Shown in pieces: positions 1 through 11,426 of a DNA stretch of 64,000 nt (within the stretch, counting starts at the first letter, position 1; every line of letters begins with the position of its first letter). The notes below the pieces were generated by a model. It was not told the origin of the DNA. It was given only the letters and a program-made list of their open reading frames with translations, and made no database searches. The translations under genes and the position numbers were made by a program. The DNA comes from Branchiostoma floridae (Eukaryota > Chordata > Leptocardii > Amphioxiformes > Branchiostomatidae): positions 23,514,516-23,578,515 of the forward strand of contig NC_049983.1 in the NCBI RefSeq assembly GCF_000003815.2. The letters are read 5' to 3'.

Positions 1-38
1 GAAATTGATTGAATCCACGCGAACTTGAATGCATTTAC

Positions 39-602
39 AGTACGTTTCCCACCAGATTCTGTCGAGTACGAGTCGTCAGGTGAAACAGACGTCTGCCCAT
101 CCTCGTGTGTTTGGCGTGTGGGAGCGACCGTCACTGGCCGGGCTTCCAACAGAGGCTGGATAGTCGCTGAAAACAAAATAATGGGACAACATTTCAGTTT
201 ATCATATTCACAAGATACTAGTAACACGTTGGTGAGTTTCAAATCTGATAAGTGTGCCATTTCTTCTATGTATATTTTTTTCTTTGCTTAAACGATTTTT
301 ATACATTCTATCCCATAGACCAATTCAATAATATTCTAGAAACTAGTAATAAATACAATAACATTTTTGTAGGGTCTGCCGCTACCAGCCCAAAGCTGCC
401 TAGGCAGATCCATGTAAGGACTTGTCTCATCGTCAATGACATGTGGAGTACAGAATATACATTTTCCGTCTGAATATAGAATTAGGCGAAGACGATTTTT
501 AGAAAAAAGAAAACAGGAAACAAAATGAGAGCAAAAATACATACCTATCGGTGTCAACCAGAACAGCAGACTTGGAAACAGACAGGCGATGAATCTATTC
601 AT
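39..602 (-). CDS. 5' end of a secreted protein (partial, two exons)
   Basis: Two minus-strand exons join in frame. Exon 1 is 602-545: ATG at 602, ending on a GTATGT donor. Exon 2 is 166-39: acceptor TTTTCAG, ending on a GTAAAT donor. Together they give 62 residues. The first 19 (MNRFIACLFPSLLFWLTPI) form a typical signal peptide with a basic n-region and a hydrophobic core. The following residues are Thr/Ser/Pro-rich with acidic patches and no recognisable domain, as in a mature secreted propeptide or a linker. An in-frame ATG at 620 would add six residues. The rest of the gene lies left of the window, so the product cannot be named. The intron holds one copy of a dispersed repeat (371-441). 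Confidence 0.6.
371..441 (+). repeat. Dispersed ~70-bp repeat, copy 1
   Basis: This stretch recurs at 48280-48350 with only a few substitutions. Both copies contain GCTACCAGCCCAAAGCTGCC followed by TAGGCAGA and a shared ACTTGTCTCATCGTCA end. It is a short interspersed element of unknown type, here inside the intron of the left-edge gene. Confidence 0.8.
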
Positions 603-896
603 TTTTACACCCAAGGACAAACAACTCGTCCCTTGTAACCACAGTGGTCATAAGGTTATACCCAGTTCCACTGATCAACGTCTTTCCTGATCATCAGCAC
701 CTGTCCAGTCCCTTTTACGATCACTTTGATCCTAGAGAGGAAGCGAACGGAAGTGAGGTGAGACACGCAGATCAGCATGCCTATTTAGGAAGGTAGTCAT
801 GGAAACGGCCGCGGGTGCGCCACATGCGGTTATTGATGCGATTTTGCTCTCATTTTTGTTTCCTGTTTCCTTTTTCTAAAATTCGTCTTCGCCTGA
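484..896. repeat. Foldback element with ~55-bp inverted arms
   Basis: The left arm at 484-537 (AGGCGAAGACG, then an AGAAAA run and CAGGAAACAAAATGAGAGC) is the reverse complement of 841-896. The arms are about 90% matched by eye. The 300 bp between them contain exon 1 and the upstream region of the minus-strand gene, so the arms flank that gene's start. It could be a MITE pair or a local inverted duplication. Confidence 0.65.
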
Positions 897-1189
897 TCAA
901 ACATCATTAATGCTAGTAATGGTCACTACATACAAGCCAAGTGTCAAAACCTGTGGACGTCAAAAGCCCTAGCTTATTTGCTCTCATATTCAAAACACAC
1001 CCAGACATTATGGACTCATGCAGTTGTACTTAAAATAAGACACCAAACGGCCCCGTGTGTAAACTTAGCGCTATGAGTCTCCTCGAAAACGCGCGTGTAA
1101 GCCCCGCCATTCCTCATTCGCAGCTGTAAGAAGGGTTAGCAATCAATTAATTGCCTCCATGATTTCATGGATGCTATATTTTCACTAGC

Positions 1190-1900
1190 GTTTGTCTGTC
1201 TGTCTGTCAACAAGAACGGCTCAATGGATTGGTCTCAAACTTGGTGTGTTGGTGGGGTGTGATAAAAGCTGGAAATGATGAGATTTTGGGCCCCCTAGCA
1301 GCTTCCCTTGGTACTGCAGCGCAACTTCCGGTTTTACTATCTCGTGCTCTGAACAAGCTATGGTCACGAATTTTGAGTATTAGATAGCTCTTGCGCTCAG
1401 GAACAAGTGACATAAGTTTGGCCCCCCTAGCGACTGGTTAAACTTGGGATAGCAGGGGCGTTTTTGTCAAAACTTTTTAAGCGGATAACTCAAGAAGGGA
1501 ACAACGAATTTTTATGATTTTTGGTATGTAGGTACCTTAGACAATATTGTACAAAATGAAATACTTACTATGCAAAATAGGAGTACATTTGCATATTAAT
1601 GAGAATGATCTATCTTGGCATTTTTTTCAATGTATCTCTTGTCTCAGGCAAGATATGGTCTTGACATGGTAGTAGATAGCTTTCAGTGTCTTGACAAAGC
1701 GGGGCAAGTTTCAGCCCCCTAACATCTATTTTTGGAACTGAAGGGGCATTTTTGTCAAGACATTCCAAAGAGGATAAATGCAGAAAGGAATGACGGATTG
1801 ACATCATTTTAGGCATGCGGGTAGCTTAGACAAAGATGTTCATAATGATATACATGTTGTGCAAATGAGGACTTAATTTGCATAATTAATGTGGAAATTG
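1190..1900 (+). repeat. Diverged two-unit repeat beginning with (TGTC)n
   Basis: After a TGTC microsatellite (about 1192-1208), two related units follow, near 1420-1605 and 1695-1895. Each has in order CCCCCTA, GGGGC(G/A)TTTTTGTCAA, a GCGGATAA/GAGGATAA box, TAGGTACCTTAGACAA or GGTAGCTTAGACAA, and an AT-rich end with ATTTGCAT. There is no coding signal. It is probably a decayed interspersed repeat. Confidence 0.6.
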
Positions 1901-2038
1901 CATGATTTCATCGTTTTCAATAAGTGGACTTGGCAGCCATTCTTCATTCATAAACTAGCTGTGGTCCGCTTTACACATGCGTGTCTGAAGCGACTCGCGG
2001 AGTACACTTTGGAGCGTTCTACATGTTCTAGTGTATAT

Positions 2039-2193
2039 GTCACAGTAGAGATCACGATCCAGTAGAATCGTCGATTCTACTAGTAGAATCGGCTAGTTCA
2101 GATTGCGATCGGGATCTCTCCTAGGAGAAACTCCGATCGCGATCTCTCCTAGGAGAATCGGCAATTCTACTGGATCGTGATCTCTACTGTGAC
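2039..2193. mobile_element. 155-bp MITE with ~32-bp terminal inverted repeats
   Basis: The left end GTCACAGTAGAGATCACGAT is the exact reverse complement of the right end, and the match continues through CCAGTAGAATYG. The interior holds a second nested palindrome built from GATCTCTCCTAGGAGA. The flanks are TATAT/GTATATAT, consistent with insertion into an AT-rich target. There is no ORF. It is non-autonomous and the superfamily is undetermined. Confidence 0.85.
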
Positions 2194-2489
2194 GTATATA
2201 TACGTAGATGAAGATTAGACATCCGGGTAATAAGATTCGCCAAAAAGCAGTTAATCAAGCAACAGGAGTTCCAAAATCATATCCAGTTGCTTGAGTAAAT
2301 GCTTTTTGGCGCAGTGTATATATGATCATTTTCGTAGCTTCTTTGTACAATTTACAGAGCTTTAATTTGGAAATGGACGAAACTTGATGTGCGCGCTGAT
2401 GTCATCCGTATAATCAAGTCGGGTGTATCATCACCGCCATTATGACAATATAAACATTACACAGTATGACATATTTGTCTTCGCCCCTC

Positions 2490-2688
2490 GGCCCTACTCT
2501 CTAAGCAGAGGTTGTTTTTAACGTTTTTAGTCGTTTCTATCGGGCTTTCCATTTTGTATTGTATCTTGCTGTGTGTTAGTTTTTGACACAGCAAGATACT
2601 ATTTTGAATACAAAATATAAAGCCCTATAAAAACGACTAAGAAAAGCGTTTAAAAACAGCCGGAGCCTAACCTCTGCTTGGAGAGTAC
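2490..2688. mobile_element. ~200-bp foldback MITE
   Basis: The ends CTCTCTAAGCAGAGGTT and AACCTCTGCTTGGAGAG are inverted repeats. The arms continue inward through TTTTAGTCGTTT and GGGCTTT to CTTGCTGTGT...ACACAGCAAG, so nearly the whole element folds into one long hairpin. It is non-coding. Confidence 0.8.
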
Positions 2689-2956
2689 CTCGGCCCTACC
2701 TCTTTACTCTCTGACCTTCCCAAATATGACTGTAGACGTAATGGGGATTTCCAGGTTCTGTTTACACTTACCCTTGGATCAAGGGATTTGAATAGAGGCC
2801 GCTTCTTGCTTGGGTGAACGACAATGCCTGACGTACTCCACACGTCATCAGGGCGGACCCTGAAACAAGGGCTCTGATTGGCCGGTGAATGGTGTATTAC
2901 GTCACCGAAACCTTTCGTAGATCTCAAGACATAGTAGATCAACACAACTCAGAGAT

Positions 2957-3056
2957 NNNNNNNNNNNNNNNNNNNNNNNNNNNNNNNNNNNNNNNNNNNN
3001 NNNNNNNNNNNNNNNNNNNNNNNNNNNNNNNNNNNNNNNNNNNNNNNNNNNNNNNN
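2957..3056. other. Assembly gap (100 N)
   Basis: There are exactly 100 Ns, the usual placeholder for a scaffold gap of unknown length. Sequence on both sides is repetitive (a MITE before it, a SINE after), which probably caused the break. Confidence 0.99.
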
Positions 3057-3215
3057 CGTAACTGGTAGAGCTTTCGTATCGGGATCTATAGCTCCTGATT
3101 TCGATCCCCGCCGTGCCCCCGACGTTGTGCCCTTAGGAAAGGCACTTTACACGACCTTCCTCCCTTCACCCAGGTGTAAAAATGGGTACCTGACTTCGGT
3201 CGGGGAGGTAAAATA
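3057..3215 (+). repeat. tRNA-derived SINE, 5' end lost in the gap
   Basis: GGTAGAGC followed 35 nt later by TTTCGATCCCC resembles a tRNA D-arm and a B box. The SINE body after it carries GTGCCCTTAGGAAAGGCACT and CACCCAGGTGTAAAAATGGG. A related body appears in reverse at 15120-15290. The A-box end is missing because the element begins at the gap edge. Confidence 0.7.
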
Positions 3216-3630
3216 CTGCCTTTACCTTCTGTCTGTACTGTGTATGTGGCACTGTTAATATATTAATTATTAAGTTACAAAACTTGAGTGCAGTGCTACA
3301 TTGTTCTCGTCTGTCAAAAACCAAAATAAAAAACCTTGCTTTGCAGAACGACTGTTTTCTGCCCCTTCCTTTACCCATGATCCTTTTCAAACTTAGCTGG
3401 GTGGGGAACCCCCTGCAGCTCAGGTGTTTGTTTGAACCTTTGTAGTGACGACCACTTCCGGAGTCCTTTTCTTGACATGTGCAAATAGCAACCTTACATG
3501 TCACATGATTTTGAACTACATGGTAAGATGGCTGTCGCCATTTCGATAAGAACAAGTATTAGGTTGTGGCCATGTACATTTAAACATGTTTCTTGAATTA
3601 GAGCGTGTGACCACATATATTGTCGTCGCC

Positions 3631-6600
3631 ATGGGATCTCTCTCCAACATTTGCTCGAGACTGTGGGATCTTGACCATAACAGGCTGAAGAAAGGGGTGG
3701 ATTACGAAATAAAACTCACGCCGTCAAGAAAGGTAAGTGATTATCTATTATATAATCAAGCAATCGGTCAATATATCGATTTCAATCAATCAATCTATTT
3801 ATTTATTTATTTATTTCATCTTGAAACAGATGGGTAGCCCCTACAACAGTGTATAGTTGATTTCCAAGGGGGCCCATCAAACATACATGTAATCAATCAA
3901 TCCATTCACTCATTCGTGTTTTGAGTTAGATTAATCGAAAGTCCTATCTTGTGGGTCTAAAGTGTGGCTGAAAATAATAGAAGCATATTGAATACCACAA
4001 TCTGCAACTAAAACAAGGATTGTAATGTTACAATTCAACGTGTTGTCTTGTTTTGCCCTTTGTCCGGTAACGCTGTGTAGTGGCCCGCTTTGGTTATCGA
4101 AATAGCACACGGGGGGAAGCACAATGGAACAATTGTACAGGAGACACGCACATGTAGTTAGTAATACGAAAACACAGTTAGGTCAACCTATATAAAACAT
4201 ATCACACAGGTTGACTTCATGGGTGACGGTGAAGAAAAATGTAAACCTCCGAATTTGGTGCAAAATAGATTGATTGGTCCAAAGGTAAAAAAATCAATAA
4301 GACTTACAAGAGTGGCATATAACTAACAGTGCACAGGCATCGGTATCATATTTTCACCGGTCTTAACCTGCATGCAATCGCATTACATCGCTTCAAGGGG
4401 ATTCCATGGCATGTTACTTGAGCTTTGAAGTTCCATTTGTCATTGCAGGTTACGAAATTGTTTACCTTTGTGGACACCAGAAAATTGGGGAACATTCCAA
4501 CGTACAGTGGTGAGTACAATCTCGATAGTATCATAGTGTGTACAGGAAGAGATATCCTAGTCGACACTTTAAACACGGTTTTATATTTGTTTTTAGCACT
4601 ATGTCTAGTGCTTTTTTTCCATTGAAACGACCGCATAGGGAAAAGAAATGATCAAACGTATTAGTGCGTGCGGTACAGAAGCATTGCTTGCTTGTTTGCT
4701 TTCAAATCGATACTGCTTAGACAGTAGCTGTGTTGTTGTTTTTTGTGTGTGCTAAATATGGCAATATGAAGACATTTGCATAACAAATGAGGAAATACTA
4801 AAATTCGTAATTCAGCGCATTGTAACGCCTTTTATTTCAGCCTTTAGTGAGCTGCTGAACAACTACAAATCTGAGGCTTCAGAAACTGAGGTGGTAACAT
4901 CCAGGCAGAGGATCAAGTCTCGAAAGTTCCTAGATCGTTGCCTGGAGACTGATGTCATGAAAGAGGCATACTCCTACTTGTTTCGCAAAAGTATGATTAA
5001 CTAATTTGCATACTTTTGTTTTGTGGTACACCACACGACTTATGATTTTCTTTGAAAGACCTTCGATTTCGCCAATGTTAACGTTATGTTCTAGATAGCG
5101 TGTGCAGTTTTAATTGTAGTTGGTCTGAAGATAGTGTGAAAATAGTATATTAACAAAGACCTTGCTGGTTCTATGGGGCCTTGGTCTACATACACAATGG
5201 GCAACGCTTCACCTTAACTTTTTACTAGTCACACTCACTGTTTCATGATCATTCGCTAAAAATTCATGCATCAATTATTAGGACTTTTACCCCCGGGTGA
5301 CATGATAGACTTCAGAACGAAGCTGTACGAGCTATGGTTCGACCTCCACCCTAGGCCTAGCGGAGACAGCACACTTAGGTATGTGCAACTTAGGGCGCGG
5401 TCGCATAGGTCGTGTGATCACCGTACGGTCGCGATCGCTAAAGCTATAAGTGCACAATTAACCCGCCGTACGTGCAAATACGTGCTGTTTACGTATCAAG
5501 ACGTGGGCAATCTTTTGGGATCCGTAAGTGGTAAGTACCGCCTCCGTACGAACTCGTAGGGAATCGGACGGATTTTGTAGCACGCAGACACGCCGTAGAA
5601 CTTAACGAGCAGGCAAAACTTTGTGTGTCATCGGACTCCGGATTCGCCGCCCGTACGTGCCAGTACGGGCGACGCGCCTGCCCTGTACAGCCTGAACGTT
5701 TTCAGAAATACGTGGCGGACGTGGCCTCCCAAAAAGACGTACGGAAAAATTGCACGTACGGCGGGTTGTGCCCTTAGCTTAACGTGGGGCATTTTTCAGG
5801 ACAGCCGTGCATGTGTCCTGCAAAGTTCAGCTGTCTTGCTGAACAGAATGCTGTCTTGGGTCCTTTTAGGTGGTTTGTTCTGTCACAGCCTGCTTGAAAA
5901 TACCACAGCATCAAAATTGTTCGACGATCGCACGGCGTATGTGACCACGCACTTATGAAACAGCATCAGTCAACTTTGATATGTTTTCGTGATTGCCATA
6001 TTCCGTCAACAAGAAATCAATTTGGTTCGATTGTAATCTTTATCTGCTTACACATTGTATAACAAAACATAGAAAAATTTTCTCAACTTTTGATTCCTAC
6101 CGTTATTCATTCCTCGAACTACAGATCGGCGTTTGAACACGTCTTTGTGGGAGAAACACAACGTGGCCAGGTCATTGGCTTCCACAACTGGGTCCGGCTG
6201 TATGAGGAGGAACGTCAGGGGAACGTCAGCTACAAACGCTGTCGGGTTCGTTTTTGGTGGATTCAATCTTTAAACTTAAATCTTATTGTCTCTATCTCAG
6301 ATATGTCTAGATTTCTTGTTCTGTATTGAATCAAAGCTTTTTCACTTAACTAAATGTCTGTAGTTTACGATCCGATTGACTTTTCTCGCCTTTTTAGCCT
6401 CATGCATGTGACGACCACATCATCACGATAGACTTTAGTTGGAAGGGTAGGAAAAAGAGCTTCGGCAGCTTCTTCCTGGGCACGAGCCCGGAGTTTGAGC
6501 TGGCCATCTACACCGTCTGCTTCCTGGCAGCTGGGAAGGAGGATGAGACCATGGTCATCCTTGGGAGCGAGCTTGCCACAATCGTCACTCACCATGCGAA

Positions 6601-9600
6601 TGGCCAAATCGGAGCTTCCTATCCCAAGCATCTGGAGGTAAGATACGGTTCAGAAATTTTAGACCTTACAAGAGGGACAGATGTGCGTCTCTCTTGTTAA
6701 TTGTTTAGCGTAACTTTGCTTATGTTCCTAATTTCAACAAATGTGATACTATTTGTATGTTTACTTGCTTCTTTCACAGAAGAATACTCTTAACTTCTTC
6801 ATGGCATGACATATTCACAAAAAGTTGTGATGTATGTTGCTGCTCTTTAAAATAGTGTACCCAGGTCAAACTTGATATAATTCTCAAAGAGCATTCCGAA
6901 GCAAGGCAATCTATTTCAATTCGTCATAGCATCTGTCCATTTGTCGTTCTTTGGCCCTGAAGTAGTTTTCTGTTTTCTTTTCATCTCACAGGCACAGCGA
7001 AACATGAAGGATAAACAAAGCCTGCTCTTGCGTCTCTGGAGTACACTTTATACCCAGCTGAGTGAGCGGGTATCGGGTAGGTCCTTAAAAGTACAAGATT
7101 CCCACAAAAAGGAGGAACCCTTACCCTCTGCGCATCCAAGGTCACGTGTGGTAAATCCATCCTCATTGTATCCCCATCCCATAGTAAATTCCCCAACCAA
7201 ACCGGAGTCCCGACAGGGTCCGGGCAGAAAGGGCAAAAGCCCTTCGCTCTCACGGTCGCGAACAGTTTCTTTATCCTCCTTGTATTCCCATCCAATGCAA
7301 AATATCTCGTCAAACGAACGGCAAAAGCTATCATTAAAACAGGAGAGAAGCAAACCTGTATCTCAAGAACAGACATTTGGGAAACAAGACGTCCTCTTAC
7401 GTACTTACAGTCCATCGCTCCTTGACAGGACACAGGAACTTACTCGGTCCACATTGGTGCGACATTCCGAAATAAAGGACCAAAGGCCTTCGTCATCACA
7501 GCTACTTTGTTATAAAGAGTCTTCGCTATATCCCCACTATAGGCAAGATACCCATATCCAAGTAGGATCTAAAGGCTCATCAACAGAAGAAGGACTAAAG
7601 TCCTTCTCCCGAACAGACATAGGCAGACTTTCTTCTACCGAACAAAAAGAGACGACCGAGAGACCAAATGTCTGCAGGCGTTTTTACACAACAAAACCCC
7701 ATCGTGAGGTACAGGTTCGGGATAGAAGCTCATCGCCGATGGCTTCTGAGACAAGGGATAAACCGTCTTTCTCGTCACAGCCACGCACAGCTCTTCGATC
7801 CTCATTGAGTCTCATTTCACGACAGCGTGTCCAAGTCCCTGAGGAATCAAATACGAGCTCGTCAGATGACGAAGATGAGCACGTTTCCATCCTATCAGAC
7901 ACGGTTAGACCTACATACCATCAGTACCAGATGAAAGAAAGACAAGACATCGTCTCGCGTCCGTTGGTGACAACCTCCCAGCTCGGCACACGGGTCCCGG
8001 ACAGGTCCTCTTGGCTACAAGGCTATGACAGAAAAGAGGTTATGCCATCCTCCACACAGCTACAGGTAAAGGCATCTAAAGCTTCTCTATCCCCATTGCA
8101 TCCCTCTTCCAAACATGATGTCCGAAATCAACTTAAACCAGATAAAATGCAGTCATTTGGCGACAAGAAAAGCATTCAATCAACACGAGACAAGGCCGAA
8201 CCCATGTATTACGAACAGATCGAGATGCATGAAAAACGGATCGTTCGAAGCCGACTCGCATCAGAGGTAAAATTACCACCTACCAAAGAGCAAAAGTCAC
8301 CAATACAACCTGCTAAATTCAGAATATCGCCAAGTGATGGGAGCCAGATAACTGAAAAACAAGATAACGTCTCGTGTCCGTACCCTACAGCCGCCCTATC
8401 TAGGACACGGGGTCCTGCTAGTTACTCATGGATGATAGAGTCTGACAAAAAGGAGGAAACAACTTTCGCTCCACAGTCGCACACAGATTCATTATACCCA
8501 CTTTATACCTATCCAAGACATTCTGCCTTCAGTAAAGTCAAGTCTAAGATTATCCCGTCAGATGACAAAGAGCGAAAGAGCGTACTCCTAAGAGACAGGG
8601 TCCGACCCATCTCTGGCGGACAAAGCAAAATGAATGATAGACAAGGAATCCGGACCCAACCCACGCTAAATGTGAACTCGTCAGCTGACCAATGTAAGAC
8701 AGGTTCGCTGCAGGCAGTGGCTGGCAGACCTATCCCTGACGAACGAAGAGAGATGACCGAAAGACGTGACGTCTTCTCGCGTTCTCACACCACACACCCC
8801 CACAGTGAAATACAAGATCGGGATAGTCCCTCATCTCTGCCTGATTATGCGACGAAAGACAAACCGTCTTCCTCGTCACAGTCACGCACAGTTCGTATAT
8901 CCTCGCTGGGGCAGTACCCAAGACGGCATACTCTAGTTCAACAAAAAGTGAAAGTGGACAACTCCTCAGATGACGAAGGTCAACAATTTCTACTCCGAAC
9001 AAACAGGACCGAAAAAATATATAATGACAAATACCAGATTCCTGAAAAGCAGACCTCCTATAATCATCTTGGCACAGGCTACCCACCTGCTTTCGAAAGC
9101 CCAAAGTACCCATTCCAACGAGACACGACCAAAGCTTTCCGTCACGAACGGACCATGGTGCCTAATACTCAGGCTTTAAGCGCCCGATTCAAATCCCTAG
9201 ACATCTTTTCAGCTGACATAGACCAACAACTCCCGCTCAAACGGGACCGAGTCATATCTTCCGAGCAGAGCCTGATACCAGGGAGACAAGCTGCCCGCGA
9301 CACACTCGAGTACAGGGAAATCTCGCCGACAGACAAGGAGCAGAAGATATCAGTGCAACAAAAAAGGAGCAAACCACCATCTCAAGAACAGAGACAGACA
9401 TCTGGAACACAAGACGTCTTCTTACGTACTTACAATCCGCCGGTCCTGAGCAGGTCACAGGAACTGATTGGGTCAAAATTGATGCGACGTGCAGACATGA
9501 AGGAGCAAAGGCCTTCGTCATCACAGCCACTTAATTATGAAGAGTTTTCGTTATATCCCCACCATAGAGAAGATACCCATAACCAATTAGTATCTAAAAA

Positions 9601-10333
9601 CTCAACAATAGACGAGAGACAAAAGTTCGTCTCCCGAATTACAGACATAGGCAGACCTTATTCTGACGAACAAAAAGAAACGACTGAGAGACCAGACGTC
9701 TGCAGGCGTTTTTACACGACAAAAACCCATCGCGAGGTGCAGGTTCGGGATAGACCCTCATCGGTAAAGGGTTCTGAGACAAGGGACGAACCGCCTTCCA
9801 CGTCACAGCCACGCACAGTTCTTCAATCTTCAGCAAGGCATGTCCAAGCTCACCATGAACTGAACATAGAAAACTCGTCAGATGACGAAAGCCAACAGTC
9901 TTCATTCGGACAAAACGGGATTAAAAATCACATATATATTGATATGACGTCTGGGTCGACGGCAAGACCACCCGAATTCGACATGACACCGTTGCCTCAG
10001 CGACCCAGCCATCGCACACAACACCTGGACAATCGTACCTGTGTACCAGACGTTGATTCATATAGTGATACCGTCAGTTACACAGACCATATCCACCCCA
10101 ATGTGCGTCAGGTAAATGACCATGTACAGTTGGACATAGGGCAGACTGAACAGAGCCCTCCTTCCAATAGGCCATGTCCCCAGCGAGAATCACTCAAGGT
10201 GGACCCCTCGCAACCTTCCCCGATGCCCTTAGCTAACGACTCTCCGCCCCAGGGTTGGAGCCCTGTAACATACATCATGTCCTCTCTAGTTTGGGCATTC
10301 CAAACTCGCCCTTCAAAAGTAGAGATTGTTTAA
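3631..10333 (+). CDS. EndoU-family (XendoU-like) endoribonuclease with a giant C-terminal extension
   Basis: Seven coding exons: 3631-3732, 4449-4509, 4841-4990, 5282-5378, 6125-6245, 6398-6637 and 6992-10333. All phases agree, giving 1,370 aa. I chose ATG 3631 for its strong context (GCCATGG); an upstream in-frame ATG at 3586 adds 15 residues. Residues 1-257 are a full EndoU domain, starting SRLWDLDHNRL. The catalytic residues are present: His142 in FEHVFVGE, His157 in GFHNW and Lys197 in GRKKSFGS, the last followed by TSPEFE. The family cleaves RNA at uridylates in a metal-dependent way. There is no signal peptide, so it is probably intracellular. Residues 258-1370, in a single exon, are Ser/Arg/Gln-rich with internal repeats, unlike the usual ~300-aa enzyme. 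The exon 5 donor (GTTCGT) is weak. Confidence 0.88.
5393..5952. mobile_element. 560-bp PIF/Harbinger-like non-autonomous element
   Basis: The ends GGGCGCGGTCGCATA and TATGTGACCACGCAC are imperfect inverted repeats, flanked on both sides by TTA (5390-5392 and 5953-5955). A three-base TWA-type duplication with G-rich ends fits PIF/Harbinger. The interior is unusually CpG-rich, with many CGTACG sites, compared with the surrounding intron. It lies in the EndoU gene's fourth intron, and its target duplication begins 11 nt past the donor. ORFs inside it show no domain. Confidence 0.65.
7635..9910 (+). repeat. Three-copy internal repeat in the EndoU C-terminal exon
   Basis: A coding module recurs near 7635-7890, 8725-8985 and 9655-9910. 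Its order is E(Q/R)(K/R)E(T/M)TER, a DVCRRFYTTK-like string, H(R/S)E(V/I)Q(V/D)RD, ETRDKPS-like, SSQxRTV, then an acidic NSSDDE-type patch. Copies 1 and 3 match over about 185 residues when upstream sequence (SKPxSQEQ, TYxPxxLxRxQEL, QRPSSSQ) is included. The SDDE patches look like casein kinase 2 sites. The spread of divergence suggests successive duplications inside one exon. Confidence 0.8.
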
Positions 10334-11426
10334 TCATGTTGGCAGACGCAAGTTCTTCCCATTCGTTCAGAGGTCACAGGTACACTTTCGTGGTGAAATT
10401 CTTAGCTAGGGTGCTACTACTTTCCTTTACATTATCTCGTCACTTTTAGGAACGGAAACCTCTGCCTGTATACCTGTAGGAACTTAAACCTACTTTGTCT
10501 AAATGTGCACTCAGTTCTGACATGGAACCTGCAGAAGGTACAGCAAAGGGAGAGATGTACTTTTTATCTAAAAATTGTTCACTTCAACACACAGGCATTC
10601 TCATGTACCTTTCATAGCATATGTTATCTTTTCTTACAATTTTTATGTGTATAATATTTATTATTCAGTGTACTGAGCTCTTATTGGGCTTGTATATTTG
10701 TAAATCAAAATATTGATTCAGACATGTATACAAGGAAGATAAAGTATTATTCCTTCCTTCATTCTAAATCTCAGACATTCTGCCAGGTCACTCAACAACA
10801 ATGCACAAAATATCCACATTTATTTATTTCACCCATATTGCGAATATACATTTATGATCCTTAAGCACGCATTCTAATAATGTGTTACCTTCAGTTGGCA
10901 CATGAGCCAAAATTACAATAAATAAACAGATGCAACCCATACACCAAATAGAATCTATTAGTAAGAAAATAACAGAACAGATTGCTTTCCAGTAAAAAAA
11001 AAAAGATTTAACAATCAGGCCTAATGCAGACTGCAATATCTCGTTTCCAGCTTTGTTTTGACAGTTGGCTACTGCAGAATTGCTCTGTGCTTTTTGCTAT
11101 GTGAAAAGTTGAACTGTACCTTCTGAAAGAAAAAAAATGGACTTGCCCAAATTATCTTTATCAAGGAGTGCATAATCCACCACTTCTGTGATGTCACTTT
11201 ATGCAGATAGAACATGTGACTTGGTGAGCAGTGGATCATAAGTTGCAGAAATTGACGTCACAGAAGTGGTGGATTGCTCATTTTTTGACAAAGAAAGCAC
11301 TACCTAGCTGCAGTTTGAAGTAGAGCTAGTCAGTATTGCCATGAGGAAGGTAGCAAATGGCCCACCAAAATGTCAACAGAAATAAAAAGTTGTATGAGCA
11401 TATTCTAAAAACACCCTATTCCTTAG
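10334..11426. other. Tail-to-tail intergenic / 3' UTR region
   Basis: No coding sequence is seen between the EndoU stop and the SLC25A26 stop. The plus-strand UTR probably runs to about 10760 (GATAAAGTATTATTCC), with no clear AATAAA. Overlapping TTTATT at 10819-10828 reads as AATAAA on the minus strand and is the best poly(A) signal for SLC25A26. An inverted repeat occupies 11168-11283. Confidence 0.5.
11168..11283. repeat. ~115-bp inverted repeat
   Basis: AATCCACCACTTCTGTGATG at the left is mirrored by TGACGTCACAGAAGTGGTGG at the right, about 24 bp per arm with one or two mismatches. It is non-coding and lies in the presumed SLC25A26 3' UTR, where it would form a hairpin in the transcript. 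It is probably a small MITE. Confidence 0.7.

Noticed and set aside
3075-3115. A real tRNA gene
   Set aside because: Only the D-arm and B-box-like parts are present, it runs into the gap, and it is followed by a SINE body, so it is a SINE head.
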